Below are positions 46,507-56,110 of a stretch of DNA of 64,000 nucleotides, piece after piece. Position 1 is the stretch's first letter, and every line of letters starts with the position of its first letter. The DNA lies in assembly GCF_900116535.1 (NCBI RefSeq), contig NZ_FPAU01000010.1, forward strand, positions 1 to 64,000, written 5' to 3'. Both the position numbers and the translations under genes were made by a program. Below the pieces are notes generated by a model, which had not been told where the DNA came from, made no database searches, and saw only the letters and a program-made list of their open reading frames with translations. Origin of the DNA: Kosakonia arachidis (GTDB taxonomy: Bacteria > Pseudomonadota > Gammaproteobacteria > Enterobacterales > Enterobacteriaceae).

Positions 46507-47748
46507 TCATCCGACCAACCGCATTCCTTTTATCCCGCCCTCAATCATGCTTCCATTATCTGATGTTTTCACAAAGTCAGCCCACCATTGCATCATTGGG
46601 CGACGTTGTTCGAGATAGTCGCTTCGGTTGTATGCGCGACGGACCTCATTTTTATCGACATGGGCTAGTGCTGCCTCAATAACATCAGGCGGAAAGCCTT
46701 GTTCATTAAGAGCTGTACTGGCGATAGATCGCAGACCGTGTGAAACGAGCACCCCACCAAAACCTGCGCGTTTTAGCGATGCGTTTACAGTCTGACTGTT
46801 CATCGGCTGGTTTGGTTTGATCCGGCTGGGAAAGATAAATTCTCGATTTCCACTTAACGGCTTCATCATCTCCAGTATCGCAATTGCTTCATCTGACAGT
46901 GGAACAGTGTGGTCGCGGTTCATTTTCATGCGTGATGCAGGAATCTTCCATTCTCGCGCCTCCATGTCTATCTCTTCCCAACGAGCCTCAGCCGCTTCAG
47001 CAGGGCGGGTGATGGTAAGAAGTTGCCACATGAACAGGCATCGTGTTGAAAGGCTAATGCTGGCCGTACGCATCGTCTGCATCAGTTGAGGTAGCTGATC
47101 CGGCCGAATACTGGGCATATTTTTCTTCTGTGGTTTCTCAAATGCCTTGCCAATGTTGACACTGGGCACCGCATCAATCAGGCCTGTGTTCTGGGCATAG
47201 ATCATGACCTCATTAATGCGCTGGCACAGGCGACGAACGGTTTCCAGTGCTCCTCTGGCCTGAACCGGTTGGACGGCTTTAACCAGTGTATGAGCTTTAA
47301 TATCTGTAACGCTGACGTCGCCAATCGCGGGAAAGACATCTCTCTCAAGAGAGCGCCAGATATCTTCAGCATAGTCCTCTGTCACACTGGCTTTCTTCAC
47401 ATTCCACCAACGTTCTGCCACGAGCTGGAAAGTATTGGTTTTGGCTTCCAGCGAACTGCGAAGTTGTTCTTGCTGATGCACCTGTGGATCGATTTGTTTC
47501 GCGAGGAGAGAGCGAGACTCTGTACGGTAGTTTCTGGCATCGGCAAGGGTAACTGACGGGTAGGGGCCGATGCTCTTCTTCGCGCGCTTCTTGGTGACAG
47601 GGCGAATGTAGCGAAACTGCCAAATTTTACTTCCGCTGGATTTGATGAGTAGCTCAAGGCCATCACCATCATAGAGAACGTAGTCCGTTTCTTTAGGTTT
47701 GGCGGATTCGATTTCTTTAACGGATAGAGGTTTGGTTTGTCTTGCCAT
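46507..47748 (-). CDS. intA: CP4-57-type tyrosine integrase
   Basis: 413 residues, the length of CP4-57 IntA, which uses ssrA as its attachment site. P4-type N-terminal domain (LSVKEIESAKPKETDYVLYDGDGLELLI) and catalytic domain with R in ITRPAEAAEARW, HGLR, and the nucleophile Tyr near 373 (RRAYNRSDY). It excises and integrates the 38.9-kb island. The gene reads away from ssrA, leaving about 200 bases with the GGTGCCTA arm sites between. AlpA is the expected activator. Frame intact, so the island may still be mobile. Confidence 0.95.
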   Translation of the reverse strand: MARQTKPLSVKEIESAKPKETDYVLYDGDGLELLIKSSGSKIWQFRYIRPVTKKRAKKSIGPYPSVTLADARNYRTESRSLLAKQIDPQVHQQEQLRSSLEAKTNTFQLVAERWWNVKKASVTEDYAEDIWRSLERDVFPAIGDVSVTDIKAHTLVKAVQPVQARGALETVRRLCQRINEVMIYAQNTGLIDAVPSVNIGKAFEKPQKKNMPSIRPDQLPQLMQTMRTASISLSTRCLFMWQLLTITRPAEAAEARWEEIDMEAREWKIPASRMKMNRDHTVPLSDEAIAILEMMKPLSGNREFIFPSRIKPNQPMNSQTVNASLKRAGFGGVLVSHGLRSIASTALNEQGFPPDVIEAALAHVDKNEVRRAYNRSDYLEQRRPMMQWWADFVKTSDNGSMIEGGIKGMRLVG

Positions 47749-47764
47749 TGCCGGGTTTCCATAG

Positions 47765-47821
47765 TTTTAGGCACCTCAAAAACAATAAAGCTTTACGAGG
47801 TGCCTAACAAGGTGCCTAAAA
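47765..47821. repeat. GGTGCCTA arm-site repeats (right), next to the integrase
   Basis: TTTTAGGCACC (inverted copy) at 47765-47775, GGTGCCTA at 47799-47806 and GGTGCCTAAAA at 47811-47821. The last two have 12-bp spacing, as at 9125-9147. They lie between the integrase start and ssrA. Confidence 0.7.
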
Positions 47822-47873
47822 GGTTCGGATTTAATTAGTTCTCTTCGGACTTCGCGGGACAAATTGAGGGCAC

Positions 47874-47907
47874 AAAAAAAGCCCGCAGGGCTTGCGCCGT
47901 GCGGGCT
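47874..47907 (-). terminator. ssrA terminator
   Basis: GCCCGCA and TGCGGGC stem with T-run on the minus strand, 47 bases beyond the mature 3' end of ssrA. Confidence 0.85.
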
Positions 47908-47953
47908 CTTAGGACTTCATCGGATGACTCTGGTAATCACCGATGGAGAATTT

Positions 47954-48316
47954 TGGTGGAGCTGGCGGGAGTTGAACCCGCGTCCGAAATTCCTACATCC
48001 TCGGTACTACATGCTTAGTCCAGTCTTTACATTCGCTTGCCAGCTGCGGACGGACACGCCACTAACAAACTAGCCTGATTAGATTTAACGCTTCAACCCC
48101 AGGCAGGGCATCCACGCGATCTCTTTTGGGTTTGACCTCTCTTGATCCCCGTCCTAAGAGCGGAGGCTAGGGAGAGAGGGCTCGAAGCAGGTTATTAAGC
48201 TGCTAAAGCGTAGTTTTCGTCGTTTGCGACTATTTTTTGCGGCTTTTTACGAGGCCAACCGCCCCTCGGCATGCACCTTGGGTTTCGCAAATCCCGTCGA
48301 ATCCAGAATCAGCCCC
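47954..48316 (-). ncRNA. ssrA: tmRNA
   Basis: 363 nt from GGGGCTGATTCTGG to the encoded CCA, matching E. coli tmRNA in length and in nearly every base. The tag frame gives ANDENYALAA then stop. tmRNA rescues stalled ribosomes together with SmpB, encoded just upstream on the same strand. The 3' tRNA-like end is the attachment site for the island: the restored 3' end keeps the gene functional. A TATACT -10 box lies 14 bases before the mature 5' end, so the primary transcript is trimmed at its 5' end. Confidence 0.99.
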
Positions 48317-48530
48317 AAAAGTGTTCACTGAGTATAACAGATTTATGACGCGGCATACCAGTCCATATCGCGGCAAACGGCCTGATAATGCGAGGTGATG
48401 ATATTTTCAGCGGCCATTTTTCTGTCGAAGCATTATTCACGAATAAAATCCGTGAACAAAATTTTAGTGAAGCGAAGAAGGGAAGTCGGAAAGCGCGTTG
48501 CCCTCTCCAGGTGTGAGAGGGCGGAGTGGG

Positions 48531-49013
48531 TTAGCGCCCGGCGTTTTTCATTATGCGGGCTTTATCCAGTTGCCATTCGCGCTCTTTCAGATCGGAGCGT
48601 TTATCGTGCTGTTTTTTACCCTTCGCTACGCCAATTTTCACTTTGCACCAGGCGTTTTTCCAGTACAGCGACAGCGCGACGACAGTGTAGCCTTCGCGGT
48701 TGATGCGGCCGTAGAGGGAATCCAGCTCGCGCTGATTCAGCAATAATTTACGGGTACGCGTGGGGTCGCAAACATAGTGACTGGAGGCAACGGTTAATGG
48801 CGTAAAGTTCGCGCCAAACAGAAACGCCTCGCCGTCTTTCAGAATAACGTAGCTGTCGCCAATGTTCGCTTTACCTGCGCGTAAGGATTTTACTTCCCAG
48901 CCTTGCAGTGACAGCCCGGCCTCAAATTCTTCTTCGATAAAGTATTCATGGCGGGCGCGCTTATTCAGCGCAATGGTGGCTGAACCTGGTTTATGTGCTT
49001 TTTTCTTCGTCAT
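48531..49013 (-). CDS. smpB: SsrA-binding protein SmpB
   Basis: 160 residues, the normal length. Beta-barrel RNA-binding protein ([32 protein letters not shown]) with the basic C-terminal tail ([16 protein letters not shown]) that enters the ribosome decoding centre. Binds tmRNA and brings it to stalled ribosomes. 214 bases upstream of ssrA in the same direction. Confidence 0.98.
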   Translation of the reverse strand: MTKKKAHKPGSATIALNKRARHEYFIEEEFEAGLSLQGWEVKSLRAGKANIGDSYVILKDGEAFLFGANFTPLTVASSHYVCDPTRTRKLLLNQRELDSLYGRINREGYTVVALSLYWKNAWCKVKIGVAKGKKQHDKRSDLKEREWQLDKARIMKNAGR

Positions 49014-49171
49014 AATGTCGTGAAGCCATCCGGTAATCTGATATCTGAAACTGACCTCATTGCGTCCTGTGAGGTTTAACGCGTTATCTTAGCATGAGTT
49101 CCGGCGTAGCGTTTTCCTTTCATCCGGCGGAAATGGTATTATTTGACGATTGTGTGAACGCGGAAAACCTT

Positions 49172-49609
49172 ATGCCTCAGATTAACCGTACTGCGCTGGT
49201 GCCTTATAGCGCGGAACAAATGTATCAGTTAGTGAACGATGTTAAGTCCTATCCTCAGTTTTTGCCTGGCTGCACCGGTAGCCGGGTGCTGGAAGCCGGG
49301 CCGACGCAGATGACAGCGGCGGTGGATGTTTCCAAAGCCGGGATCAGCAAAACGTTTACCACGCGCAATACGCTGGCTGCTAACCAAAGCATTTTGATGC
49401 ATCTGGTCGATGGACCTTTTAAATCATTGATGGGCGGCTGGAAATTTACGCCGCTTAGCGCCGATGCCTGTCGCATTGAGTTTCAGCTTGATTTTGAATT
49501 TACCAACAAGCTGATTGAGCTGGCATTTGGCCACATTTTTAAAGAGCTGGCAGTCAATATGGTGCAGGCGTTTACACTTCGTGCGAAAGAGGTTTACCGT
49601 GTCGGGTAA
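49172..49609 (+). CDS. ratA: RatA, START-like protein
   Basis: 145 residues from [18 protein letters not shown]; an upstream extension is not supported. Coenzyme Q-binding/START-like fold ([31 protein letters not shown]). RatA was described as a ribosome-association toxin and is related to CoQ-binding proteins. Overlaps ratB by 11 bases and is divergent from smpB. Confidence 0.93.
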   Translation: MPQINRTALVPYSAEQMYQLVNDVKSYPQFLPGCTGSRVLEAGPTQMTAAVDVSKAGISKTFTTRNTLAANQSILMHLVDGPFKSLMGGWKFTPLSADACRIEFQLDFEFTNKLIELAFGHIFKELAVNMVQAFTLRAKEVYRVG

Positions 49610-49892
49610 AATCGCCGTTGAAGTGGCTTATGCACTGCCGGAAAAGCAGTATCTGCAACGGGTGACGCTGGAAGAGGGCGCGACCGTTGAGCAGGCGATT
49701 CGCCGGTCGGGTCTGCTGGAGTTACGCAGCGATATTGATTTGAGCGTCAACAAAGTTGGGATCTACAGCCGCCCGGTGAAGTTGCACGATGTCGTGCATG
49801 AAGGCGACCGGGTGGAGATTTACCGCCCGCTGATTGCCGATCCGAAAGAACTGCGTCGCCAGCGTGCGGAAAAAGCAGCGAAGAAATCGTAA
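49599..49892 (+). CDS. ratB: RatB (UPF0125)
   Basis: 97 residues with a GTG start ([19 protein letters not shown]), 11 bases inside the end of ratA. Ubiquitin-like RnfH family fold ([37 protein letters not shown]). Role not established; the pairing with ratA is conserved in enterobacteria. Confidence 0.93.
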   Translation: MSGKIAVEVAYALPEKQYLQRVTLEEGATVEQAIRRSGLLELRSDIDLSVNKVGIYSRPVKLHDVVHEGDRVEIYRPLIADPKELRRQRAEKAAKKS

Positions 49893-49913
49893 TGCCCTAA
49901 CGATAAAAACAAC

Positions 49914-49939
49914 AAAAGGTGCTCATGGAGCACCTTTTT
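49914..49939. terminator. bidirectional terminator between ratB and bamE
   Basis: AGGTGCTC and GAGCACCT around a short loop with A-run and T-run flanks; serves both converging genes. Confidence 0.85.
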
Positions 49940-49960
49940 GCATTTTGTATTTCTGTGATC

Positions 49961-50302
49961 TTATGCTTTGGTCAGCGCAGGCTTGTTATCGATATTGGTC
50001 AACACACCGCTACCATTAAAGGTCAGCGTCAGCGTTTGCTGCGTAACATCTTCGTGACCCGGCTGCTGACGGAACACATAGAACCAGGTGTTAGTGCCAA
50101 ACGGATCTTTCATCATTGGCGTACCCAGTGCATAAGCAACCTGCTGTTGCGTCATACCCACGCGGATTTTAGAAACATCGTTTGCTGTCAGGTAGTTCCC
50201 CTGATTGATATCAGGGCGGTAAACCACGCGTTCTAAGGTAGAGCAACCTGCGGTCAACATCAGGAGAACCGCTGCGGCAGCAGTCAGCATTTTACAGCGC
50301 AT
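49961..50302 (-). CDS. bamE: outer-membrane assembly lipoprotein BamE
   Basis: 113 residues. Signal peptide with lipobox LTAGC (lipidated Cys near residue 20) and SmpA/BamE fold ([39 protein letters not shown]). Lipoprotein subunit of the BAM complex that folds outer-membrane proteins; acts at the inner face of the outer membrane. Length as in E. coli. Confidence 0.97.
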   Translation of the reverse strand: MRCKMLTAAAAVLLMLTAGCSTLERVVYRPDINQGNYLTANDVSKIRVGMTQQQVAYALGTPMMKDPFGTNTWFYVFRQQPGHEDVTQQTLTLTFNGSGVLTNIDNKPALTKA

Positions 50303-50449
50303 AGTGATTTGATTCCTTTTCGGGCCCGAACAATACGTGGCTCATATGTAATATGCCGATGATAATAGACCTTTAGCCAGTTTAAAACCTCTGCGGCTGG
50401 TCTGTTGTCGATTTTATCGAGAACTGAGACCGTCATATTACAGAAAAGT

Positions 50450-52111
50450 TTACGCTGCCAGCAGCTCTTTGGCATTCGCCAGCGCATTGCGCGTCACCTC
50501 GCTGCCGCCGAGCAGGCGCGCCAGCTCCTGTAAACGCGCACGTTTATCCAGCGGCTGCATGTGGGTTTCAGTCATCGCGCCATCGGTCTCTTTGCTGACA
50601 AAGAAGTGATGATGACCGCAACCGGCGACCTGCGGCAGGTGTGTGACGCACATAACCTGAGTGGATTCGCCCAACTGACGCAGCAGCTTGCCGACCACCG
50701 CCGCCGTTGGACCGCTAATGCCGACATCAACTTCATCAAAAATCAGCGCCGGCGTTTCCATCTTCCGCGCGGTGATCACCTGAATCGCCAGCGCAATGCG
50801 TGACAGCTCGCCGCCGGAGGCAACTTTAGCGATCGGTTGCAGCGGCTGGCCGGGGTTAGTGGTGACGCGAAATTCAATACGATCTGCGCCTTCTGCCGTC
50901 AGCGAACGTTCGTCAAAATCGACATCAATAACGAACACGCCGTGCGGCATAGAAAGTGCATGTATGCTCTCGGTGATCAGTTCGCTCAGTTCCTGCGCAT
51001 ATTTCACGCGCTGGGTATGCAGCGCCTGCGCACTGGAGAGCGCCAGTCGATGGTGCTGCGTTACTGCCAGCACCAGCGTCTCCTGTGAGTCGGCCTGATC
51101 GTCCAGTAACCGCTGTTCATCCAGCAGAGACTGATGGAACTGCGGCAGCTCTTCGGGAGAGATATGGTGCTTGCGCGCCAGAGAAATCTGCCGGGAGATA
51201 CGCTGTTCAAGTTCATACAGACGATTGGGGTCGAGATCTAAGCGGTCGCAGTAGTGGCGCAGCTCGTCGCTGGCTTCACTGATTTGAATGGCTGCTTCTT
51301 CCAACATATCCAGCACGCCAGAAAGGCGCGGATCCATACCTGCCAGCTCCGTTAAAAGCTGGCGGGCGGTATAAAGCTGACTTTGCAGGTTGACCTCTTC
51401 GCCATCGGCCAGCACGTTTAGCGCATGCTGACTGGTGGAAAGCAACTGGCCACTATTGGCGAGACGTTTGTACTCTTCGTCGATCTGCTCAAATTCGCCC
51501 GGCTGCGGGTGAAATTCATTCAGCTCTTTCAATTGATAGTGCAGCAACTCGGCGCGGGCGGCGCGTTCCTGACTCTGTTGCTGATGCTGAGCCAGTTCAC
51601 GGCAGCTCTGGTGCCAGGCGCGGTAGTGTTCGGCCATTTGCTGAGTGAGCGCATACTCACCGGCATAGCCATCAAGCAGGTTTTTCTGGTGTTCTGATTT
51701 GGTTAACAGCTGGTGTGCGTGTTGACCGTGAATCTGTATCAGCAGTTGGCCAAGTTCGCGGAGTTGAGAAAGCGGCACTGCCGTTCCGTTGATAAAACCA
51801 CGGGAGCGACCGTCACTGCTGATGACGCGGCGTAGTAAACACTCACGTCCATCTTCCAGTTGATTCTCTTCCAGCCAGCGCTGTGCGGCGGGCGTGTCTT
51901 TCAGCACAAAGCGCGCGCACAGGTCGGCACGCGGCGCGCCTGCACGCACCATGTCGGCTTCAGCACGGCCGCCGAGGCACAGCCCGAGTGCGTCAATGGC
52001 AATCGATTTACCCGCCCCGGTTTCGCCGGTAATAGCCGTCATCCCGCTGTGAAAATCGATCTCAAGCTCACGAACGATAGCAAAATTACTGATGGTCAGT
52101 TGTGCCAACAT
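50450..52111 (-). CDS. recN: DNA repair ATPase RecN
   Basis: 553 residues, normal length. SMC-like: Walker A GETGAGKS at about 29-36, a central coiled coil, then Walker [13 protein letters not shown] and a THLPQ switch. Acts early in double-strand break repair. Three LexA boxes upstream place it under SOS control as in E. coli. Confidence 0.98.
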   Translation of the reverse strand: MLAQLTISNFAIVRELEIDFHSGMTAITGETGAGKSIAIDALGLCLGGRAEADMVRAGAPRADLCARFVLKDTPAAQRWLEENQLEDGRECLLRRVISSDGRSRGFINGTAVPLSQLRELGQLLIQIHGQHAHQLLTKSEHQKNLLDGYAGEYALTQQMAEHYRAWHQSCRELAQHQQQSQERAARAELLHYQLKELNEFHPQPGEFEQIDEEYKRLANSGQLLSTSQHALNVLADGEEVNLQSQLYTARQLLTELAGMDPRLSGVLDMLEEAAIQISEASDELRHYCDRLDLDPNRLYELEQRISRQISLARKHHISPEELPQFHQSLLDEQRLLDDQADSQETLVLAVTQHHRLALSSAQALHTQRVKYAQELSELITESIHALSMPHGVFVIDVDFDERSLTAEGADRIEFRVTTNPGQPLQPIAKVASGGELSRIALAIQVITARKMETPALIFDEVDVGISGPTAAVVGKLLRQLGESTQVMCVTHLPQVAGCGHHHFFVSKETDGAMTETHMQPLDKRARLQELARLLGGSEVTRNALANAKELLAA

Positions 52112-52121
52112 GGTTGCTTTC

Positions 52122-52177
52122 CTGTATGAAAAACCAGAACTGTGTTTTCATACAGTATAAACTGGTTTTATATACAG
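52122..52177 (-). promoter_or_regulatory. three LexA (SOS) boxes of recN
   Basis: CTG-N10-CAG boxes at 52122-52137 (CTGTATGAAAAACCAG), 52140-52155 and 52162-52177 just upstream of the recN start. Multiple boxes are characteristic of the tightly repressed recN promoter. Confidence 0.9.
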
Positions 52178-52197
52178 TAAAGCCCTTGCGGCGAATT

Positions 52198-53088
52198 TCA
52201 GAACAATTTTTTCGACCAGCCAAGTTTTGAGCTTAATGTATTGAAATAACTGTAGTCTTTAGGGTGAACCAGATTCAGATAATAGTCGCTACGGCGGATC
52301 AGAACATCTTCGCCATCCTGGATCGGCAACGCAATTTGGCTGTCACAACTGATCTCCAGGTCGCTGCGCCGGTTGGAAAAGCGCAAGCGGATGGTACTGC
52401 TGCTGTTTATCACCAGTGGGCGGGCCGACAAGGTATGCGGGAACATGGGGACCAGCGTAATTGCATCCAGCGATGGCGTCAGAATGGGCCCGCCGGCAGA
52501 GAGCGAATAAGCGGTCGAGCCGGTGGGTGTGGAGATGATCAGCCCATCAGAACGCTGAGAGAACGCGAAGACTTCATCAATGTACACTTCGAATTCAATC
52601 ATATGTGCCACTTTCCCCGGATGCAGTACCACTTCGTTGATAGCGGTGCTGATCCGTTTTTGGCACTCTGGTAAGGAACTCTGCTGGCAGACCTGAACTT
52701 CCAGCAAAAAGCGTTTTTCGGCGATATAATGTCCTTCCAGTACATCGGCCAACTGCTGTTGGGCATTGTCCGGATCGAGATCGGTAAGAAAGCCGAGATT
52801 GCCGCGGTTGATGCCGATCACTTGAATATCATAGCGCGCCAGCGTACGCGCTGCGCCCAGCATATTGCCGTCGCCGCCGACCACCACCGCCAGGTCGGCC
52901 TGCTGACCAATGTCCGCCAGTGTGCCGGTTCTCACATTCGTGAGCTGCAATTCCTGGGCAATCTGTTGTTCGACAATGACGTCATAACCTTTCTCGTGAA
53001 GCCAGCGGTAGAGCATTTCATGTGTGGTCAGCGCGGTAGGGTGCCGTGGATGCCCGACAATACCAATACACTTGAAATGGAGGGTCAT
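52198..53088 (-). CDS. nadK: NAD kinase
   Basis: 296 residues from [28 protein letters not shown] is the catalytic NAD-kinase motif and [16 protein letters not shown] the second conserved block. It phosphorylates NAD to NADP. Compared with the E. coli protein there is a four-residue insertion after VCQQ (reading SSLPECQKR) and a different first codon pair. The insertion lies in a surface loop region, so activity is expected. Confidence 0.97.
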   Translation of the reverse strand: MTLHFKCIGIVGHPRHPTALTTHEMLYRWLHEKGYDVIVEQQIAQELQLTNVRTGTLADIGQQADLAVVVGGDGNMLGAARTLARYDIQVIGINRGNLGFLTDLDPDNAQQQLADVLEGHYIAEKRFLLEVQVCQQSSLPECQKRISTAINEVVLHPGKVAHMIEFEVYIDEVFAFSQRSDGLIISTPTGSTAYSLSAGGPILTPSLDAITLVPMFPHTLSARPLVINSSSTIRLRFSNRRSDLEISCDSQIALPIQDGEDVLIRRSDYYLNLVHPKDYSYFNTLSSKLGWSKKLF

Positions 53089-53137
53089 GTTCTGGTGGTC
53101 CTTGTGGCGAATGAATGATGACAATCTGTCACGTTCC

Positions 53138-53166
53138 CTTGAATCCCGGAAACGGATCCCCATAAT
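53138..53166 (+). promoter_or_regulatory. sigma-32 heat-shock promoter of grpE
   Basis: CTTGAA and CCCCATAA separated by 14 bases, matching the sigma-32 consensus, 45 bases before the grpE start. Confidence 0.88.
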
Positions 53167-53210
53167 AAGCCAGGTTAGCGAGATGAATGCAAAAAAACGC
53201 GGAGAAATTC

Positions 53211-53807
53211 ATGAGTAGTAAAGAACAGAAAACGCCTGACGGGCAAGCCCCGGAAGAAATTATCATGGAACAGCACGACGAAGTTGAGGCAGTTGTTGAG
53301 TCTGACGATTCTGCTGAGCAGGTGGATCCGCGCGATGAGAAAATTGCGAACCTTGAAGCGCAGTTAGCCGAAGCGGAAAACCGCGAGCGTGAAACTGTCC
53401 TGCGCGTGAAAGCGGAAATGGAAAACCTGCGTCGCCGTACCGAACAGGACGTTGAAAAAGCGCATAAGTTCGCGCTGGAAAAATTCATCAACGAACTACT
53501 GCCGGTGATGGATAGCCTGGATCGCGCACTCGAAGTTGCAGACAAAAACAACGCCGAAATGGCACCGATGGTTGAAGGTATCGAACTGACGCTGAAATCC
53601 ATGTTGGATGTGGTGAAGAAATTCGGCGTTGAAGTGGTTGCTGATACCGATGTTCCGCTGGATCCGAACGTCCATCAGGCGATTGCGATGGTGGAATCTG
53701 ATGAAATTGCGGCCGGTAAAGTTCTGGGCGTGATGCAGAAAGGTTACACCCTCAATGGCCGTACCATTCGCGCAGCGATGGTCACTGTCGCCAAAGCGAA
53801 GGCTTAA
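53211..53807 (+). CDS. grpE: nucleotide exchange factor GrpE
   Basis: 198 residues from [11 protein letters not shown], preceded by GGAG. N-terminal acidic region, long helix (about 55-110) and the C-terminal beta domain ([41 protein letters not shown]). Releases ADP from DnaK. Transcribed from a sigma-32 promoter. Confidence 0.98.
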   Translation: MSSKEQKTPDGQAPEEIIMEQHDEVEAVVESDDSAEQVDPRDEKIANLEAQLAEAENRERETVLRVKAEMENLRRRTEQDVEKAHKFALEKFINELLPVMDSLDRALEVADKNNAEMAPMVEGIELTLKSMLDVVKKFGVEVVADTDVPLDPNVHQAIAMVESDEIAAGKVLGVMQKGYTLNGRTIRAAMVTVAKAKA

Positions 53808-53817
53808 GTGTGTTGTT

Positions 53818-53850
53818 AGAACCCTCTCCGTCCGGAGAGGGTTCTTTGTT
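53818..53850. terminator. bidirectional terminator between grpE and corB
   Basis: AGAACCCTCTCC and GGAGAGGGTTCT perfect 12-base arms, then TTGTT. Confidence 0.9.
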
Positions 53851-55136
53851 TATTCGGTCACGCTTTCCCGCAGCGCTGTTACCGGGATCACTCTGACCTG
53901 CTTAATCATATTGTCCTGCACATCAAGGATATCGATGTCGTACTGCTCAATGCGTACGCGTGTGCCGATAGCCGGGATCTCTTCCAGTGCCTCCAGCAAC
54001 ATACCGTTAATAGTGCGGGCTTCTTCTTCCGGCAATCGCCAGTTAAATGCTTTGTTCAGCTCGCGCACGCTGGCGCTGCCGTCAATGATCACCGAACCGT
54101 CGTTTTGCGGCGTGGCTTCATCGGCCAGCGCCGGGGACATGGAGGTCGTGAAATCGCCGACGATTTCTTCAAGAATGTCCTCGACCGTCACCAGTCCCTG
54201 AATATCGCCATACTCGTCAACGACCAGCCCGACTTTCTTTTTATTACGCTGAAATTTGACCAACTGTGTGCTGAGTGGCGTGCCTTCGGGCACATAGTAA
54301 ATTTCGTCGGCGGCGCGCAGCATCACCTCTTTGGTGAACTCATTCTTTTCGGTCATCAAGCGGTAGGCTTCACGTACGCGCAGCATGCTGATGGCGTCAT
54401 CCAGTGAATCGCGATACAGCACAATACGCCCGTGCGGTGAGTGCGTCAGCTGGCGAACGATGGCTTTCCAGTCATCATTGATATCAATCCCGACTATCTC
54501 ATTACGTGGCACCATAATGTCGTCGACGCTCACTTTTTCCAGATCCAGAATCGACAGCAGCATATCCTGATTACGGCGTGAGATTTTCGCCCGGGATTCG
54601 TTAACGATGGTACGCAGTTCATCTTTGCTGAGTGCGCCGCTGACCACGACATCGGCTTTGATGCCCACCATGCGCATCAGCACACGGGTGACGCCGTTAA
54701 GCAACCACACCAGTGGCATCATAATCACTTGCAAGGGTGCCAGCAGGAAGCTGCTGGGGAAGGCGACTTTTTCCGGGTAGAGCGCGGCGATGGTTTTGGG
54801 CAGCACTTCGGCGAATACCAGCACGACAAATGTCAACACGCCGGTGGCAATCGCCACACCGGCATTGCCGTACAGGCGCATGCCGACGATCGTCCCTATC
54901 GCCGAAGCCAGAATATTAACGAGGTTGTTGCCAATCAGCACCAGGCTAATCAGGCGATCGGGCTTGCGCAGGAGTTTTTCGACACGTCTGGCCGCGCGGT
55001 TACCCTGCTTCGCCAGGTGGCGTAAACGATAGCGGTTCAGCGTCATCATTCCGGTTTCAGAGCCGGAGAAATAGGCCGAGACCACGACCATGATGACCAG
55101 GGTAATGATCAGTGTCGTGGTGGAGATGTGTTCCAG
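53850..55136 (-). CDS. corB: CorB/YfjD-family transporter, CTG start
   Basis: 428 residues if started at CTG 55136 (LEHISTTTLIITLVI before MVVVSAYFSG); the first ATG at 55091 would cut off the start of the first membrane helix. AAGGAG lies 6 bases upstream of the CTG, ideal spacing. CNNM/DUF21 membrane domain (about 1-190, NNLVNILASAIGTIVG) followed by CBS pair and CorC-HlyC domain (VDDIMVPRNEIVGID, VDEYGDIQGLVTVEDILEEIVGDF). Implicated in magnesium and divalent cation efflux. Confidence 0.9.
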   Translation of the reverse strand: MEHISTTTLIITLVIMVVVSAYFSGSETGMMTLNRYRLRHLAKQGNRAARRVEKLLRKPDRLISLVLIGNNLVNILASAIGTIVGMRLYGNAGVAIATGVLTFVVLVFAEVLPKTIAALYPEKVAFPSSFLLAPLQVIMMPLVWLLNGVTRVLMRMVGIKADVVVSGALSKDELRTIVNESRAKISRRNQDMLLSILDLEKVSVDDIMVPRNEIVGIDINDDWKAIVRQLTHSPHGRIVLYRDSLDDAISMLRVREAYRLMTEKNEFTKEVMLRAADEIYYVPEGTPLSTQLVKFQRNKKKVGLVVDEYGDIQGLVTVEDILEEIVGDFTTSMSPALADEATPQNDGSVIIDGSASVRELNKAFNWRLPEEEARTINGMLLEALEEIPAIGTRVRIEQYDIDILDVQDNMIKQVRVIPVTALRESVTE

Positions 55137-55154
55137 GGGGAACTCCTTTGTGTT

Positions 55155-55943
55155 TTAGCTCGCAAACTGTTGCAGGACGCGGCTGCCAAAGTAGGCCAGC
55201 GTTAAAATACCCGCACCCGCGACGTTAAACCAGACGACCCGGCGACCGCGCCAGCCTTCATGGTAATGGCCCCACAGCAGTACGATATAGACAAACCAGG
55301 CGATAATAGAGAGCACTGCTTTGTCGATATTTTCCATGCTGAACAGGTTCTTTATATAGAACAGGCCGGTGCAAAGCGTCAGCGTCAGCAGCACCACGCC
55401 CACCTGGGTGATGTGAAACATTTTCCGTTCGATCACCATCAGCGGTGGCATTTCACTGCTGAACGCCAGCCGTTTGTTTTTCAGTTGATAGTCAATCCAG
55501 GCCAGTTGCAGAGCGTACATTGCCGCAATAATCAGTGTGGCATAAGAGAAGAGCGACAGGCCAATATGCACCAGCATGCCAGGTGTCGCTTCCAGGTGAA
55601 TGATGTACTCATTCGGCACGAAAATGGCAAAGGCGAGGTTGATCAGCGCGAAGGTATAGACAATGGGCAGCAGTAGCCAGCCGCGGTTTTTCGAGGCGAC
55701 AATGGTCATCACCGTACAGATCATCAGACTGACCAGCGAACCGACATTCAGCAGGCTGAGGTTTTGCCCGCCGTCGTCCGGGAACAGGCGCTCTTTCAGC
55801 CCAAAACCGTGAAAGATAAGCGCGATCACCGCCGAAAGAATAGCCATTCTGCGCCATCCGCTGTTTTTTTGCAGCAGGCCGGGGACGATCAGCGCGATGC
55901 TGATTGAGTAGGCAACAAGAGCGATCAGAGCAAAAACGGGCAT
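55155..55943 (-). CDS. ypjD: inner-membrane protein YpjD
   Basis: 262 residues, eight or so membrane helices, CcsA/ResC-like fold (MLVHIGLSLFSYATLIIAAMYALQ, WFVYIVLLWGHYHEGWRGRR). Haem-handling relatives suggest a cytochrome-assembly-like role; the true function is unknown. Divergent from ffh. Confidence 0.93.
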   Translation of the reverse strand: MPVFALIALVAYSISIALIVPGLLQKNSGWRRMAILSAVIALIFHGFGLKERLFPDDGGQNLSLLNVGSLVSLMICTVMTIVASKNRGWLLLPIVYTFALINLAFAIFVPNEYIIHLEATPGMLVHIGLSLFSYATLIIAAMYALQLAWIDYQLKNKRLAFSSEMPPLMVIERKMFHITQVGVVLLTLTLCTGLFYIKNLFSMENIDKAVLSIIAWFVYIVLLWGHYHEGWRGRRVVWFNVAGAGILTLAYFGSRVLQQFAS

Positions 55944-56110
55944 AGGGTGTCGGCAGTTGACTGAAGAAGAAAGAAAAGCAGTATAACGTCACGTGACGTT
56001 GGCTCCAACAGTTGCATCACATACAGGAGTAATGTCTTCATGTTATACTTCGGCAAATTTCTGTAATGCGTCGCTCTGGCGGCCAACCGTATCACCTCAG
56101 GCGAGAGACA

